64,000 nucleotides of DNA from Armillaria gallica (GCA_037576215.1 JBANDB010000011.1:806001-870000), one strand, 5' to 3'; shown: positions 46,300 through 58,245, counted from the first letter of the stretch. Numbers and translations: made by a program. Notes: a model not told the origin generated them from the letters alone.

Positions 46300-47170
46300 C
46301 GTGCGAATATTGAAGGATAGATCTTTCAGCAGTCATTCTGCTTAGCCTTATCTGCCACGATTTCCCTGCTATCGAACGTGGTATACACTGTTTAGTATAT
46401 TTCCTGCGACGAATTTTAACTGTATTCAGCTAGTGTCTGTCGTAGCAAAAGTCTCTCACGCTGGGGTATCTGCGGAATATGATTGAGGTTATCCCTGGTA
46501 CGTGCGCTGACTCCATCTCCGGGAACTATCCTTATATTCACGCATAACAGATTCTTTTTGTCTTACTCGTGTATGGACGGATCCACGCCAAATGTAGGAT
46601 TTTGCGGTGTCTGTTTTGGGAACTCTGGATGATTCAGATGCCAGGTAGCACTGGCCTTACTTGTTATTCAATGATCTGAATATCGTCTAGGTAGGACCCT
46701 GTGATCTACCTAGACGATTTTCTATCTCTCGAATCCGAGGGCTTTCTGGAGGAGCTCGTCATCGACTCCGCCTCTCACCCGATGGACATTTCAAGATGTT
46801 ATGAGGACAAGGATTGTGTTCGCGGTTCAGGATATGATTTAGAGGTCGACGGCAAAAGCGCTGTCCATGGGAACTCAGCAACATTGTTATTCATTATCAT
46901 TTTGTCGATCCCTCCCATCGACGGATTCTTGCAGAGGTATATCTCCTTTGGCTCCTCATCTCGTCGCTTCTGATAGCTCTGCAGTTATGGTGACGAGAGA
47001 CGCGACATTTTGTGTTGACAGCAATAATCAACATACGGTCGACCGTCGTCACACGTCAAGCTTCAAAGATTTAGGATGTCGGATCTCCCATCTCCTGTAT
47101 GTTGAATTTCATTCGCACCCTCCCTTTTCGAAGTGTGTAGTGACCTTCAACCTAGACTGCGTCGCTTGAG
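46300..47170 (+). repeat. Block Y, diverged partial copy (Y3)
   Basis: AGGATTTTGCGGTGTCTGTT and GATTCAGATGCCAGGTAGCA (about 46590-46650) correspond to Y1 30806-30875. ATCGACTCCGCCTCTCACCC and TTTCAAGATGTTATGAGGAC correspond to Y1 31007-31060. The DUF6534 half is absent. Open frames at 46701-46973 and 46867-47169 overlap and show no known family. This copy is clearly older or more rearranged than the others. Confidence 0.5.
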
Positions 47171-48114
47171 AAGTGAGGGACAGAGCGGCCCACATTGATT
47201 TGCTTCTCAAAAGGTATCTGTCAAGCCTGGTGCGATCCTAAAAGGATACAACTGCAAATTTGGTGTCTCCGGTGCGTCCAAAGTCAATGGCTGTATACTT
47301 AAAATTCTGACGCTGCATATAGCATATAACTCCGGTGACGGGTAATGGCAATATGACCGGCTCAATGTTGGACCTCGCATTTGTACTAGTCTACGACTTG
47401 ACTTAGATTGGCAGTGCCATTTCAGCGAGTACAGCCAACGTGACCGTTGATGTTCAGCATGGCACTATCACAAAGTGTCACCTGGCTGAATTCGCTCGAG
47501 GATTCCCTCCTCGATGGACTGAATGGTCTGCTGCGAGGGCACAGTAGCAGGCTGTATCGCTTCCTTGTGCTCAATCACCTCTAAGTCAGAGAGACGATTG
47601 AATCAGCGACTTTTCCGAGGTTGTCCACCTTTCTGTTGGCCTTACTTCCCCAAACCCCTTGTCACCAACCGCGAGATATCTCATTGTCTCCTCACTCGAT
47701 GATTTGCTGATACTTGTCCTCTTGGTTTCAAGTTGTCGGGCTTCATCCACGGATTGGTGGAGCTCCTTCTTCGGCGATGCGAATGTATACATCCTGTACA
47801 TGAACGAGACGAGATGCATATGTTATTACACCTCAGGGCCCTTCAGCGTGCTGCTGATTTCTGCTTGGTGCCATACCCGGTGTACTAAACATGCTTGACC
47901 TCACAGTACCCCATGTTCTATGCATAAGCGGCGCAACCTGGATGGGTAATCCGTATGTTCACGCGTGCAGTAATTATCCCAGCCCCTTTCCAGCTCATCC
48001 TTTTCTATTGGAAGACGTCATGCTGAGTGAGAATAGCGGCAGCTGACATATGAACGCTGAAGGTAGCCAGAACTCTCTTTAATACGACGTCTTGCTCAAC
48101 CACTCCTTGCAGGC
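47171..48114. other. Spacer upstream of the PNPOx/FNR gene, no clear gene
   Basis: A minus-strand frame at 47586-47819 and an overlapping plus-strand frame at 47659-47898 are open, but neither shows a motif. The last few hundred bases presumably hold the promoter of the gene starting at 48115; ACGACGTCTTGCTCAACCAC precedes its ATG. No TATA box stands out. Confidence 0.35.
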
Positions 48115-49994
48115 ATGGCTCTCTACGGCTGGCACCCTGGTGAACAGGCGATCCGCCAAAAAGTGGGCATTGATAAAGACCCCTCTCTCAATTGGTTGTA
48201 CACCTCTTTTGAGGGTGATCTACCACCTGACCATGGTGTTTTCTACGCGACAAGGCTACCCTTTCTCCCTATTACGACTCTGGATTCATCAGGACGACCA
48301 TGGGGTTCCATCCTTGCTGGCCCTGATGGAGCACCGGGTTTTATTTCATCGCCGAAGTATACGACCCTATCCTTCAACATCAAAGTATGGGACGGCGATC
48401 CATTTGTCAGCAACGTGGGGGAATCTAAGGACGACGAGATGTTGATGGCGGGTATAGGGGTAGAATTTTCGACGCGTCGAAGGAATAAGTTTGCAGGGAA
48501 GATCACGAACAGAAAGACGCATGGTGATGGGTACCATTTTGATGTTCACGTCAATGAGGCCATAGGGTAAATTTCTCTTCCTCATGCGAGAACGATGGCT
48601 TACAGTTTCTTTCTAGAAACTGCCCAAAGTATATTCCTCTCCGAGAGCTCGTGCCATATCAAGGTTCACCAGCGACGGTTTTCGACAAACGCTGTCTTTC
48701 AGACGACAATGAGCTTCCCGACTCCGTCATATCTTTCCTTCAATCATGCGACACGACGTTCTTTGGTACTACATACGCCGCAACTAAAGACGATGCCAGC
48801 CGATTCCCCTCTCACGTCGGCATGAACATACGCGGTGGACGGCCTGGTTTTGTTCGTGTGCGACCGTCAGACAAACGTACCCTCTTTCTCCCTGACTTTT
48901 CTGGGGACCATATTATGACGTCTCTTGGGAACGTCGAAGCCATTCACTCGCGAGTCTTACACTCATCTCTTTCACGACGGGAGATATCCTTTACGTGACC
49001 GGTCGAGCACACAATCACATAGCACGAGATGTGCAGAATATCACGTTACTTCAAGACCGACTTACTACCATTTATGTTACTGGATACATATTCGTCAGGG
49101 ATGCTCTTCCCGTAAGACAACGCCCAGGGACGACTGTCCAACGTAGTCCGTACAGCCCGCCTGTACGGTATCTCGTCGAAGAGTCGGCACCGGTCCTCAG
49201 GTTCGACGATGACTCTAGCAACAGCCACCCTCAAAAGCATTGTCCTCCACAGCTCGACCATCGCCACCTTGACGTGGGAATCCTCCTGTCGAACTGGAAA
49301 TCATACCCGGTCAAGCGATCATTCTCGACTTTTCTGGGTTCATAGGAAATCCGGGGTACCAACATATGGCGCCGCGTAATCCAACATCCGTAAACGACGA
49401 CCGTATTCGAACATGGACGGTATCGTCCTCCCATCTAGCACCCACTAACTCATTCTCGCTCACAATGCGCGAGAAGCCCGGCGGTGCAGCTACTGGGGCT
49501 CTGTTTCGCTTGCTCATAAAATAGCGGAGGTTCGGCCAGCGCTGTTGGAAGACATGTCCCCATTGTCATTGACGATTCCTATTGTGGGCGTTACGGGAAA
49601 TTTTACTCTCCTGAGAGCTTCTAAGCGCCTGGCGTTGTTCACTGGAGGGATTAGTGACGCCGTTTTGAGTATGCTAGGCGGTGTTGGCAGAGATGGCTGG
49701 GATATCCTTCTAGTTCTCTCTACGAGGGAGCCAGACGTACTCCTTCCCTTGATATGTGTGAGAGAGGGCGTGGCAGTACGCGTTCTTAGTGATGAAGCTG
49801 TCCCGGATTCCGTGAACATTACAGTGAATCAAGGGCGTCTAACATCTGCGTATCTCGCTGATCGTCGGGAGGACTGGGTAGGGAGGGATGTCTTTGTATG
49901 TGGGCCGGAGTCGTACCGTGCATGCGTCATTGATGGGCTGGTGGAAGCCGGTGTTGAGAAGGGGACTATTCAAACCGAGGGGTTCGAGTATTAG
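48115..49994 (+). pseudogene. PNPOx-like flavin-binding / FNR-like fusion oxidoreductase
   Basis: The ATG at 48115 opens MALYGWHPGEQAIRQKVGI. Exon 1 (to 48566) carries LPFLPITTLDSSGRPWGSIL and GIGVEFSTRRRNKFAG, motifs of the pyridoxamine-5-phosphate-oxidase-like split barrel. A 50-base intron (48567-48616) leads to NCPKYIPLRELVPYQGSPAT and MNIRGGRPGFVRV. The C-terminal part holds HSSTIATLTWESS, IIPGQAIILDFSGF, FSLTMREKPGGAATGAL and VFVCGPESY, the FAD and NAD(P) motifs of ferredoxin-reductase-like domains. The usual GGIGxTPxLSML site reads GGISDAVLSML. One-base frame changes are needed near 48942, 49215, 49262 and 49515 to read through, so it is probably a pseudogene, although clustered indel errors in the assembly could mimic this. 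Intact relatives are presumed flavin-dependent oxidoreductases. Confidence 0.75.
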
Positions 49995-50595
49995 TACTCG
50001 GAAAACGTATCGAAGATTGATATCATTACCCGCGTTGAGTGCAGAAGCTGTCAATTTCTTGCTTGTTTCTGTTTCACGCACAATAACGAAGCGACATGAC
50101 TAGGTCGACGAAATTACTCCTTACTTTCACATTCCCGAAGTATCTCCTGTCAGGTTTATCGAAAATGAGACGGTGTTCATCGACGCAACGGTCAATGAAA
50201 ACGACCATCTGTGCGCTGTCAAAAATTCTCTTGCGAAAATATTTTCCAGGGATACAAATTTAAAAAAATGAGGGTCTCCTACTATTGGCGAGTCTCTATA
50301 TACCGAAAATGAATGATTGTTACACCTACCACTGCTCTCAACCAGATTCGTTGGCCACGGTGGACGCCGGGACCAAGTCGGGACGACGCGCGATAGGCCA
50401 CGAGTTGGCAATGGTTGTACTCTCCCTAAGCTGTCGCCCCCTGGGCGGCCCGAGAAATGCGGAGCTCCCTGTCATTTCCTTCACAGTGATTGACCACGAT
50501 GCTGCATAGCGCATCGAAACGGGATACATCGCGAAGAACGGTCCCCTGCATTGTCACAAGCGCGTTAATATATCTCAAGTTCGACGTATACGGTA
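49995..50595. other. Spacer downstream of the PNPOx/FNR gene
   Basis: No assignable gene. A minus-strand frame at 50338-50529 is open (FLGPPRGRQLRESTT) and may belong to the end of the F4 remnant. AAATTTAAAAAAATG near 50258 resembles a sequence at 59795-59808 close to the inverted F fragment, in keeping with duplication of this neighbourhood. Confidence 0.3.
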
Positions 50596-51870
50596 TTCCC
50601 ATTTGACAACTTGAAAAAGCTCACTGTTGGGCTGGAGTTGCGGCGTAGATGCGACTCAGAGAGGGATCATGGTCCTGTATAGCTACCCGGCCGCGTTGTA
50701 CAATACGCATAGCATCATTTTGGTGCTCAGAAAGACCGTGACCGAAGCACGAGCATGAGTAACCTGTGAGCTCATAGTCAGAAGAAGCATCCTCAAATAT
50801 TTTTGAGCAGATATCAATGCTTAATATAGCGACGCACACATAGCAGAAGTTATCGCGACAAGGTAAAGTTGACACTTGCCTTGCTGGGCGCTTATTCTAC
50901 TTTGGGGCCCCAGCAGCTGTATAGCATTTCTTCCAGGTGTGAATTTTTTCAACACCTCGTATCATAGATGCGTAAGTAGAACAAGAATTCAGTCCCAGTC
51001 CCCGAAGAACGTAGCACGAGCCTTCTCGTCAATGATACAATCCCTACTGTCCAACAAAAGCTTTACATCCATCCCTTCCTCCTTAATCCTGCTGGGAACG
51101 ATGCGTAGGACAATATCTTGCATAACCAACCAGCACTCATATTCAGCTCCGAAATCGAACAGCGTTCCGTGTGTATCAATATTTCATGGAGAATCTCTCT
51201 CAGTTCCTCACCAGAGTGTTCGTCCAGGCGTAAACGAACGGTAAACTGCGCGCGAGAGAGAAATATTCTTTCAGGAATTTGAAACCTTTGGTGAATGGTT
51301 CAGGGAGGTGGAGATTTGTCCAGAGGAAGGAGAAGAACGGGTAAGACTCCGCCAGGTGGAACACACATGACCGGGACTCCACGGTGCATCGAAAGGAGTG
51401 GGATTATGAGATTATGCGAGGGCAAATATCCAGAGTGGGGTCTCTCGGGGTAGATGCCGTACTGGTGCCAAAAGAGGCTCACCGCTACCAATATCCTTGA
51501 TGAGCTTTTCGTACTGATTTCTTGGGAGATGTCATCCAGAATAAATACTTGGGAGACAAGGGTCCGGATCGCAAGAGATCAATAGCATCGACGGACGGAC
51601 CATAGGGGCGAATAGTGTTGAATTCGCAGTTAGGGCAGATATCCTTGAGGGTGATTTTTGTTAAAGTTAAAGGAGAGAACAGGTGGAAAATGATAGAGAG
51701 TGCATACCATGACCATAACGCTTCGTTTTTGAGGTATGAGGGAGATCCATATTTGTAAACGGCACAATCGTTGTAGTAGGTTGAAACAAAGCGCAGACTG
51801 GCTCGGTAAACACGGCCCGAGGATCCCGAATCCCGAAGTGGACGGCAAATTTGACATTCAGACCGTGCCT
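50596..51870 (-). pseudogene. F-box-like protein gene remnant (block F4), best F-box copy
   Basis: Minus strand, from about 51870: CPNCEFNTIRPYGPSVDAID and LLRSG, as in F1, then a frame change into DDISQEIS, then EPLLAPVRHLPRETPLWIFA (about 51475-51420), a clear SPIRRLPxExLxxIF F-box start. After a stop come TPFDAPWSPGHVCSTWRS and SLWTNLHLPEPFTKGF (about 51397-51270), the F-box second half and start of the repeat region. Pieces further left (RLRLDEHSGEELREI near 51230, DPSLSRIYAATP near 50640) look like the leucine-rich tail. At least two frame changes and several stops break it. An intact relative would recruit a target to an SCF ubiquitin ligase. Confidence 0.65.
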
Positions 51871-52129
51871 CTTGAACAGCATCGGTGCACTTCTTAACGT
51901 CCTCCCACACACTTGCCTTTGAGGTCCTGAGCAATCTGGGGCCTGCTGTTCTGCGCAGTGTGTGCTTACTCCGTTAACGTTGCAACGAGGTAGAGCACGA
52001 AGTTCATGTTCTGTTATGCTGTGATGTTGCTGAGTTCTGACAACTTGCAGGTGCTGTGAACTGAATTTTCGGCAAGGTTTCCGGACTGTGTTTCCCCCCC
52101 CCCTTGTCGTTGCTCTTGACATACGTATC

Positions 52130-55044
52130 TCAGAGCAGTGGTCTCGGCTATTCCTAATTGGAACTTTGCGCCAGCGTCAGCACCATCATTACCTAGAACC
52201 GGCTCGCCTTTCCCCGCTCTCTCCGGGCACTAGCGAGACAATTACAATACCACAATGACAACGAGGAAAAATTCACCAACTTCGACTCACGGACTACGCT
52301 TCCAGTCTAAGTCCGGCATCCCGGGATTATGCGCATGGAACGTCATCTGTGGCTCGAAATACAGATGTATGACGCCCATGTGTGCATCCATCTACCGCCC
52401 GTAAATCATGAATAACCTGTCACGGCGTCTACTTATTTACCGGCAGAGTGATGTACGACCGATTAACCCACGGATCTTTGCAGCATTCATTGTGGGTGCA
52501 AGATCGGGCATGAAAGTAGGAGACTGACATCTCATCATGCCTTCATCTTAGCTGCTTCTGACTGTTTTTTTAATAGAATTGTCAGCAAGGGCACCTCCGC
52601 TTTCGGCGCAGTTCTGAGACACAAAAATCACCGAAGATTGGTACGTGGCATTCACAATGCTGTGCGCGTTGATGGTCGGGCAACTAGCTTTGGGCCGTAA
52701 CGTGTAATGGATCAACTTATTCGTATATAAGCTGACAGTACCTCTCGGAGTTTCGTCTGCAACTCCCTTGACAGCTGTAAACGGTAATGTCTTCGCAGAC
52801 CTCGACAGAGGTTCTTTCCATTGGCGAGACTCTAGGTGCTCTTTATATTGGGGCCACAATAGCCGCTGTGTATGCGTCCTTCCTCACCCGCACAACATAC
52901 CATCTCATTCATTCGCTTGGCAGTCTATATGGTGTAACAAACCTACAAGGGGTCATTTACTACAGGAGATACCCTATCGATTGGTGGGTTTACCGCTATT
53001 CTGTAAGCCGTCGGTCTTCTGAAGTTCGCAGTATGCGAGCTGAATTCAATGGGATAGGTCGGGCTCCTTTGGTTCGTTCAACCACCTATATAAGTCATGG
53101 TGACTACTACTTAGTTTCTTTCACAGGGTCCTCGATACTGTTCATGTCGCTTTAAGCACACACGCCGTATATTTCTTTTTGATACATTTCTTCGGGGATT
53201 TGAACGGAGCTCTAGAGTATAACTCGTGGTACATTTTTAGGTAGAGGCGCGAACGTTGATTTCCTTGAAGATTCGTTGTTACAGGAGCATGAAGGTGAAT
53301 TTATTTTATTTCCAATCGCAAGAATCTCTAATGATGTCTGAATGGTGTACCTTAGTGGAATCAGTTTCTGAACGTGAGTCGTCGTGGCATATTTACACTT
53401 CTGTATGCTCGATGCTGTCCCTACTAGAACTTTATCGTTGTTTACATCCAAGGGTGAGAACTGCGCCATTTCTATGAAGCGTCTAAACACTGACTATTGT
53501 GATCACCAGGCTATATGCTCTCCGACTATGGCAGCGTCCGTATTTTCAGCAGTAGGGATTGCTATTGTCTTTGCTTATTGTGTTTGCAGTTGGCCGGCAT
53601 TTTCACAAAAGTATTACTTACTTCGTCATAAGCATGCTTTAAAGTAATCGTGTCCCGTATTCATACTTATTGTCGGATAGCCGTTGGCTGTAGTAGCCTC
53701 ACTTGGTAATAACATTTATCCTTTTTCTGTGCCGCTCTCTGACCATCTTGCATTTAGGTACTTCCATATGTACGTGTCAATGAATTGGCGGAATTTGACT
53801 AGACTCAAAGAAAAGCCGCAGATGTGGTATGCGACACGTATGTGAACCCTCGTAGTTGTCTGCATCACTGGAAATAACCTTCGACAGTTATCTTGCACAG
53901 AATATTGCACCTGCTTCCAGTTTAAAGGCATGTGATGCTTGTAATCTTGATGGCAGGGGATGCTGATGCCGATAACTTAGACGCCGGTTTATATCTTTTT
54001 CTCTACAATTGCCGTTACGGATACGATAATAGCCATTCCAATGTTCTATTACCTGCATAAGAGCAGAGCTATCATACTTGTATCTTCGTGAGTTGTTTCT
54101 TCTACCAGACCTTCGAGTTCTTGTTGATTTAAAGTCGTACTAGTACAGCTACTGTGCTTCTCCGCCTCATGCGACTTGTTCTAATGTCAGGATTAGCTAC
54201 AAGGTGAGGATATCTGCTTTGATCACATCCAAATTATTGCCAATCAAAACGACAGTGCATGCTTGCTGCTCTCTCTCATATCTGTCAGTCGTCTCCCAAC
54301 TTGAACCGATCTCATGCTCAGGATCTCACGAACGCCCATAGTACATCGCGTGGCCGCAGTCTCTGGCTTTCCTAGGGATTCATTTTATTCTATCGAAGCG
54401 TTCGTATCATTCGTTAACCACTGTCGGCAGATAATGACTAACGAACGTACTTATAGTGTACATCAATTCGCTCCTTGCTATGTACGCCATCTCCTTGTGA
54501 CGATTATTTACAGCTTACCTTTGATAGGCTCAATTCTCGATCGAAACATCATCTGACTAGTCAGGCCACCGGAGATGAAGTCAATTCACTGCCTATCGTC
54601 GTCCGGGTCACACCTCTCAGTTCCGAGGGTGATATCAGCGAAACGGTGTGTGTATGCCCCTACAAGTGTGTGGAATCCTCACTTTGAATGCTTTGCAGAA
54701 CATCAGCATTACACTCCCAGACAAGCTGGATCCTTCAAAGGAAGCCCTTAATTGTCAAGTCTGACATCGCTTTGGCCCGAAGTCGTCTTGCAGGTTGTGG
54801 ATTCACAACTTGAGCTGTCTCCTTCGTATGAGAGTCACCTCTAGTCTATGGATACTTAGAATATCTACGTGTAGTACTATTAAAGTCTCTGATAATTCGC
54901 GACTTGCCGCATTACCGATAGAGCCCATTTGAAACCAATCACTGATCAGTATCTAATCGTTTACTGTGGCTGCAAAAGAGCTCAACTTGCGGCCTTGAGG
55001 GATACTAGTGAGTGAACATTGAAAGGGCTACGGCCCAGGCGAAG
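52130..55044 (+). repeat. Block Y, copy 4 (short left half)
   Basis: It matches Y1 and Y2 from GGTCTCGGCTATTCCTAATTGG (cf. 31433) and ACCGGCTCGCC...CTCTCCGGGCACTAGCGAGAC, then the promoter-like ATATAAGCTGACAGTACCTC and the DUF6534 gene, to the tail GGGCTACGGCCCAG. The part of Y corresponding to 30.3-31.4 kb is missing. It is the most CpG-rich Y copy. The tail is cut at 55045 by a TIR element. Confidence 0.7.
52787..54687 (+). pseudogene. DUF6534-type membrane protein gene, copy 3 (best preserved start)
   Basis: All early exons join in phase. They are 52787-52869 (MSSQTSTEVLSIGETLGALY), 52924-53002 (NLQGVIYYRRYPIDWWVYRY), 53058-53071 (14 bases, VGLLW), 53127-53228 (LDTVHVALSTHAVYFFLIHF), 53285-53294 (10 bases), 53356-53373 (18 bases, WNQFLN), 53428-53453 (26 bases, NFIVVYIQG), and 53510-53535 (LYALRLWQ), then GRHFHKSITYFV from 53590. 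Each is bounded by GT and AG. The next donor reads ATAAGC where copies 1 and 2 have GTAAGC, so splicing fails there unless rescued. Later exons include TDTIIAIPMFYYLHKSR and LNSRSKHHLTSQATGDEV, stop at 54687. The family is a multi-pass membrane protein of unknown role. Confidence 0.72.
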
Positions 55045-55052
55045 GATTATAA

Positions 55053-56508
55053 GGTTTTCCGTTCAATACGCTGGGTATCCCCGTCCAAATTTGAACGAAA
55101 AAGAATTCAAAAAAGGAAGGTTAGTCAGCGGTTCCCATACCATATTCGCCCTTACAGCAGCGTTTAGTGAATTGTCGACTCGTCTGTCATGCAACAACAG
55201 CGAAATTTTGTCTCTATTTTGAAGGAAATAAAGTTCTTTTCAGTAGAAATTTTAAATGATTCATACATAGATACTGCGATGTCAATTTACATCGAGCTGG
55301 AATTTAATCCCGGGACCAGTCAAGAACCTCCACCGGGAGGCGCGGCGCATGCGCCGTGCCCATGATACATTCCGCGGGCTAAAATACAGAGTGTTCGATG
55401 CTGTCCTGCATTTCATAATATTTTCAGTTGTCATAATCCGTCTGAGAGACTTAGAGACTATTGGAAGACCAACATTCAGATTTATGACGAGTACACTATC
55501 TTAATTATTGGAAGAGTTGGACCTATTCTCATAAATACTTTCCCTTGAAACTGAAGGCTTCAAATTTATGATCCTGGAGCAATAGAAGCAGTGAATAAAG
55601 ACAGAGAACAAATATGTAAGAGCTGTATCAACTGTGTAAGTACGTTGAGATACTGAAGAAGCTATGAAAGTACACACCTCAGTCGGCACAGCGAAAAGCG
55701 GAAACGACTGAGGGTGGAAAAAGGTACAATACGCCTTATATACGTGATCGAGACTGATCGCGGAAAGTACGAAAAAGGTAAGCTAAGAAAGATGGTGTGA
55801 TATGTAATAATAGAAGTGAAAACGTACGGATCCTTCTCCAACAGTGAATGCGGCGGGTCTGAAGACTACTAGAGTGGTCGGACATGAGCAAAATGAGAGC
55901 ATTTATTAGAGGAAACTAATAAGAGAACATCCTAAGTATATCACTTATTTTTCTGTCAGCATTATGATGTAAACAGGGCAGGAGTGTTGGAATCCTAGGT
56001 ATTGCACAGGGTAGACTCCAGGCTGGTAAAGCCAGATAAGAATGAACTTTTTTTATTCTACTGCTCCTACAGAGCTCATATTTATACTACTTGCAATAAT
56101 ATCTAGAATGTACTACAATGTTCCTTGCCTCTCGCGCTTACTCAGCGACTCTCGGCACGATGCCGGATTACTGCTTTCCAGCAGAATCACAACAAGGAGA
56201 GAGAACGCAGTGAACGTCGACGAGCCAAACGGCAGTTAACTGTCGGACCGGATCGGACCGATGGCAGTTGACTGCCCGATGTCTATTTCTCACCAGCGAG
56301 TAAATAAATCCGGATGAAAAGACCTCTCAAGTATTATAACCATGCATTAGATGTAAAGTACTGATTATCGAGGCCCAAACCCATAAATTGAGCCCAGGAG
56401 CAGCTAACGAACTCGCATTCCCTAAAAGGAAGTGACAGTTAACTGCTCGGCATGGGATGGCATGGCAGTTAACTGGCCGTGGGAACCCAGTGGATTGATC
56501 GGTAAACC
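55053..56508. mobile_element. TIR element (1456 bp) with GATTATAA target duplication
   Basis: The junction between Y4 and X4 is interrupted relative to the Y1-X2 junction. The insertion begins GGTTTTCCGTTCAATACGCT and ends in the inverse of GGTTTACCGATCAATCCACT, about 30 bp of imperfect inverted repeat. GATTATAA lies on both sides (55045-55052 and 56509-56516). Near the right end the palindrome CAGTTAACTG or its close variant CAGTTGACTG occurs four times (about 56233, 56265, 56437, 56466). An 8-bp duplication suggests the hAT superfamily, but the tips are not typical. No transposase is recognised. A solo LTR is inserted in it. Confidence 0.75.
55985..56194. repeat. Solo LTR (210 bp) with AGGAG target duplication, nested
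   Basis: It begins TGTTGGAATCCTAGG and ends AATCACAACA, with TGTTG/CAACA inverted tips. AGGAG flanks it at 55980-55984 and 56195-56199. It carries an AT-rich promoter-like stretch (CATATTTATACTACTTGC). Length and tips are like the solo LTR at 39137, so both may come from one retroelement family. It sits inside the TIR element at 55053-56508 and is therefore younger than it. Confidence 0.88.
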
Positions 56509-56516
56509 GATTATAA

Positions 56517-58245
56517 CGCGACGCGTGATAGTGGCGGGAGGAAATGCCGCCGGCACGCGATATTCGAAAATGGAAACTAATTTCATATTCTTGCCTCATC
56601 TTCTGAACCACCAACAACACCAACACCAACACCACCATGACCACCTACGGGCCACGACAGCGAAGTTGACATCCAACTGTCTCCTTATCTTCATTATCTC
56701 TCTTGTCTCCCACTTTTATCTATCTAGCTGATCTCTCAGTATAGGTACGGCCCGAGGCTACTACCATCACCGATGAGCGTTGGCTCTTCGTGTTCGGGGA
56801 AACATATCTCTTGCATAATGGTAAGCACATACTACATGTATACCTCCCCACAATGTTTTTTATCAGCATTATATAGGATCACAGCACGATATCAGACCGA
56901 AGAGATGGATATATGCTTTATATTCTGGATCTGGTGTTTGTCTGACGCTTAGTATCGAAACCGAATTTATAATTCTCGTTCTAGGAGACTTCCAGGAGAC
57001 ATGCATCGCTCAACCGAGGACACGCCATTCTGTTACTCATCTCTGTGACTAGCGCATGCCTCAGAAAATGCATCGTCGCTCCAAGGGTTGACTTTATTCT
57101 CTCAGGCAGAAATCCTTACCTTGAGTCACGGAGATCATCCTTGCAGCGGGAGTGAAGCAATGCGCATGCCTTATGGTGGCTCGTTCCGTCCGCGTGGTTG
57201 CGGTGGCAGGTAATTCTCGACGTTGGAAGCCCTGATACAGCCAGTAGACACGGTACGCACATTTCTCAGCACTCCCTCCTTATTTTCTGGTCTCCATTTA
57301 GAGTCTATGTGATGCTGCTGTCCTGCATTTCTATCCTCTCAAACTTTATCCATCGAAGCTTAACCATAACTACCGACATTTAGTCTGGGGACGACGAACT
57401 CGGCACAAGAAGCTTTAGCTGATACGGCGTAGATCGACGCAAACTAGCCAAGCATATGAGAGTCGTGGTGTGTATATTGATACCGTTTTGTTCAGAAACC
57501 TAGCACTGGTGAGTAGTATCCTGATCAGGTCCTTACGTGACGGAAGCGTGATGTTGTGGGCGACGAGTGCTTGGTTTGTCCTACGAATATTTTAATACCC
57601 AGGCTCCGCTCATATTTCTGTCGTACCAGTAACTCGAGGCTCTGCGTCTGGAAACATGACTCGCGGGAAGAACATAGCAATCAGCTATTTGGAGGTAAGT
57701 GTACCTACATCTACCTTACGAAAAACCGGTTTTTCACCTTCATTTCAACCAGATTTACCCCCCACGGTGTTCAGCTAACTTGTTCTGGCGGGCTGTCTTG
57801 CAAAGGACGTTGATAAGTCTGGACCCCGATCTTATCAGAGTTTCTTTGAAATATCTTGCTGTTAGTTGACCATCTCATATCAATCCCCGAGTTTACATTC
57901 TTGCATGCAGGTGAAGTGTCAAGCGCGGCTCTCAGGACAAGGGAGAGCGATGCGTATCTTTTGGTCATTTGATGTGTTCCTTGTGCTCGCTAGTGGGCTA
58001 CCCCCTGATGTCTAGGTTAAGCAAAGATTCCTAGTGGTGTCATTCATATTGGGGACTAAAGTGACGATGTATGAAGATCGCTGCAGTGCTCGCTATCCCA
58101 TATGGCAACGGCGATGTATATATTTCAGTCTCAATCAAACTCTGCGTTGCGAATCCGAAATTGAAATCACCAATCAGATGCGAGGTACCGAGCAAGACGA
58201 TGGAGGAGAACGAATTCCCTTGTGAGACGCAAGATGAGAGTATTG
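56517..58245 (+). repeat. Block X, copy 4 (3' truncated)
   Basis: It follows Y4 as X2 follows Y1. Landmarks are ATGCCGCCGGCACGCGATAT, CACCACCATGACCACC, GATGAGCGTTGGCTCTTCGT, AGGAGACTTCCAGGAGACAT and AAVLAIPYGNGDVYISVSIK (about 58079). It is CpG-rich compared with copy 1. Similarity stops after CGCAAGATGAGAGTA (about 58242), where a minus-strand fragment of the PNPOx-like gene is joined. Confidence 0.7.
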
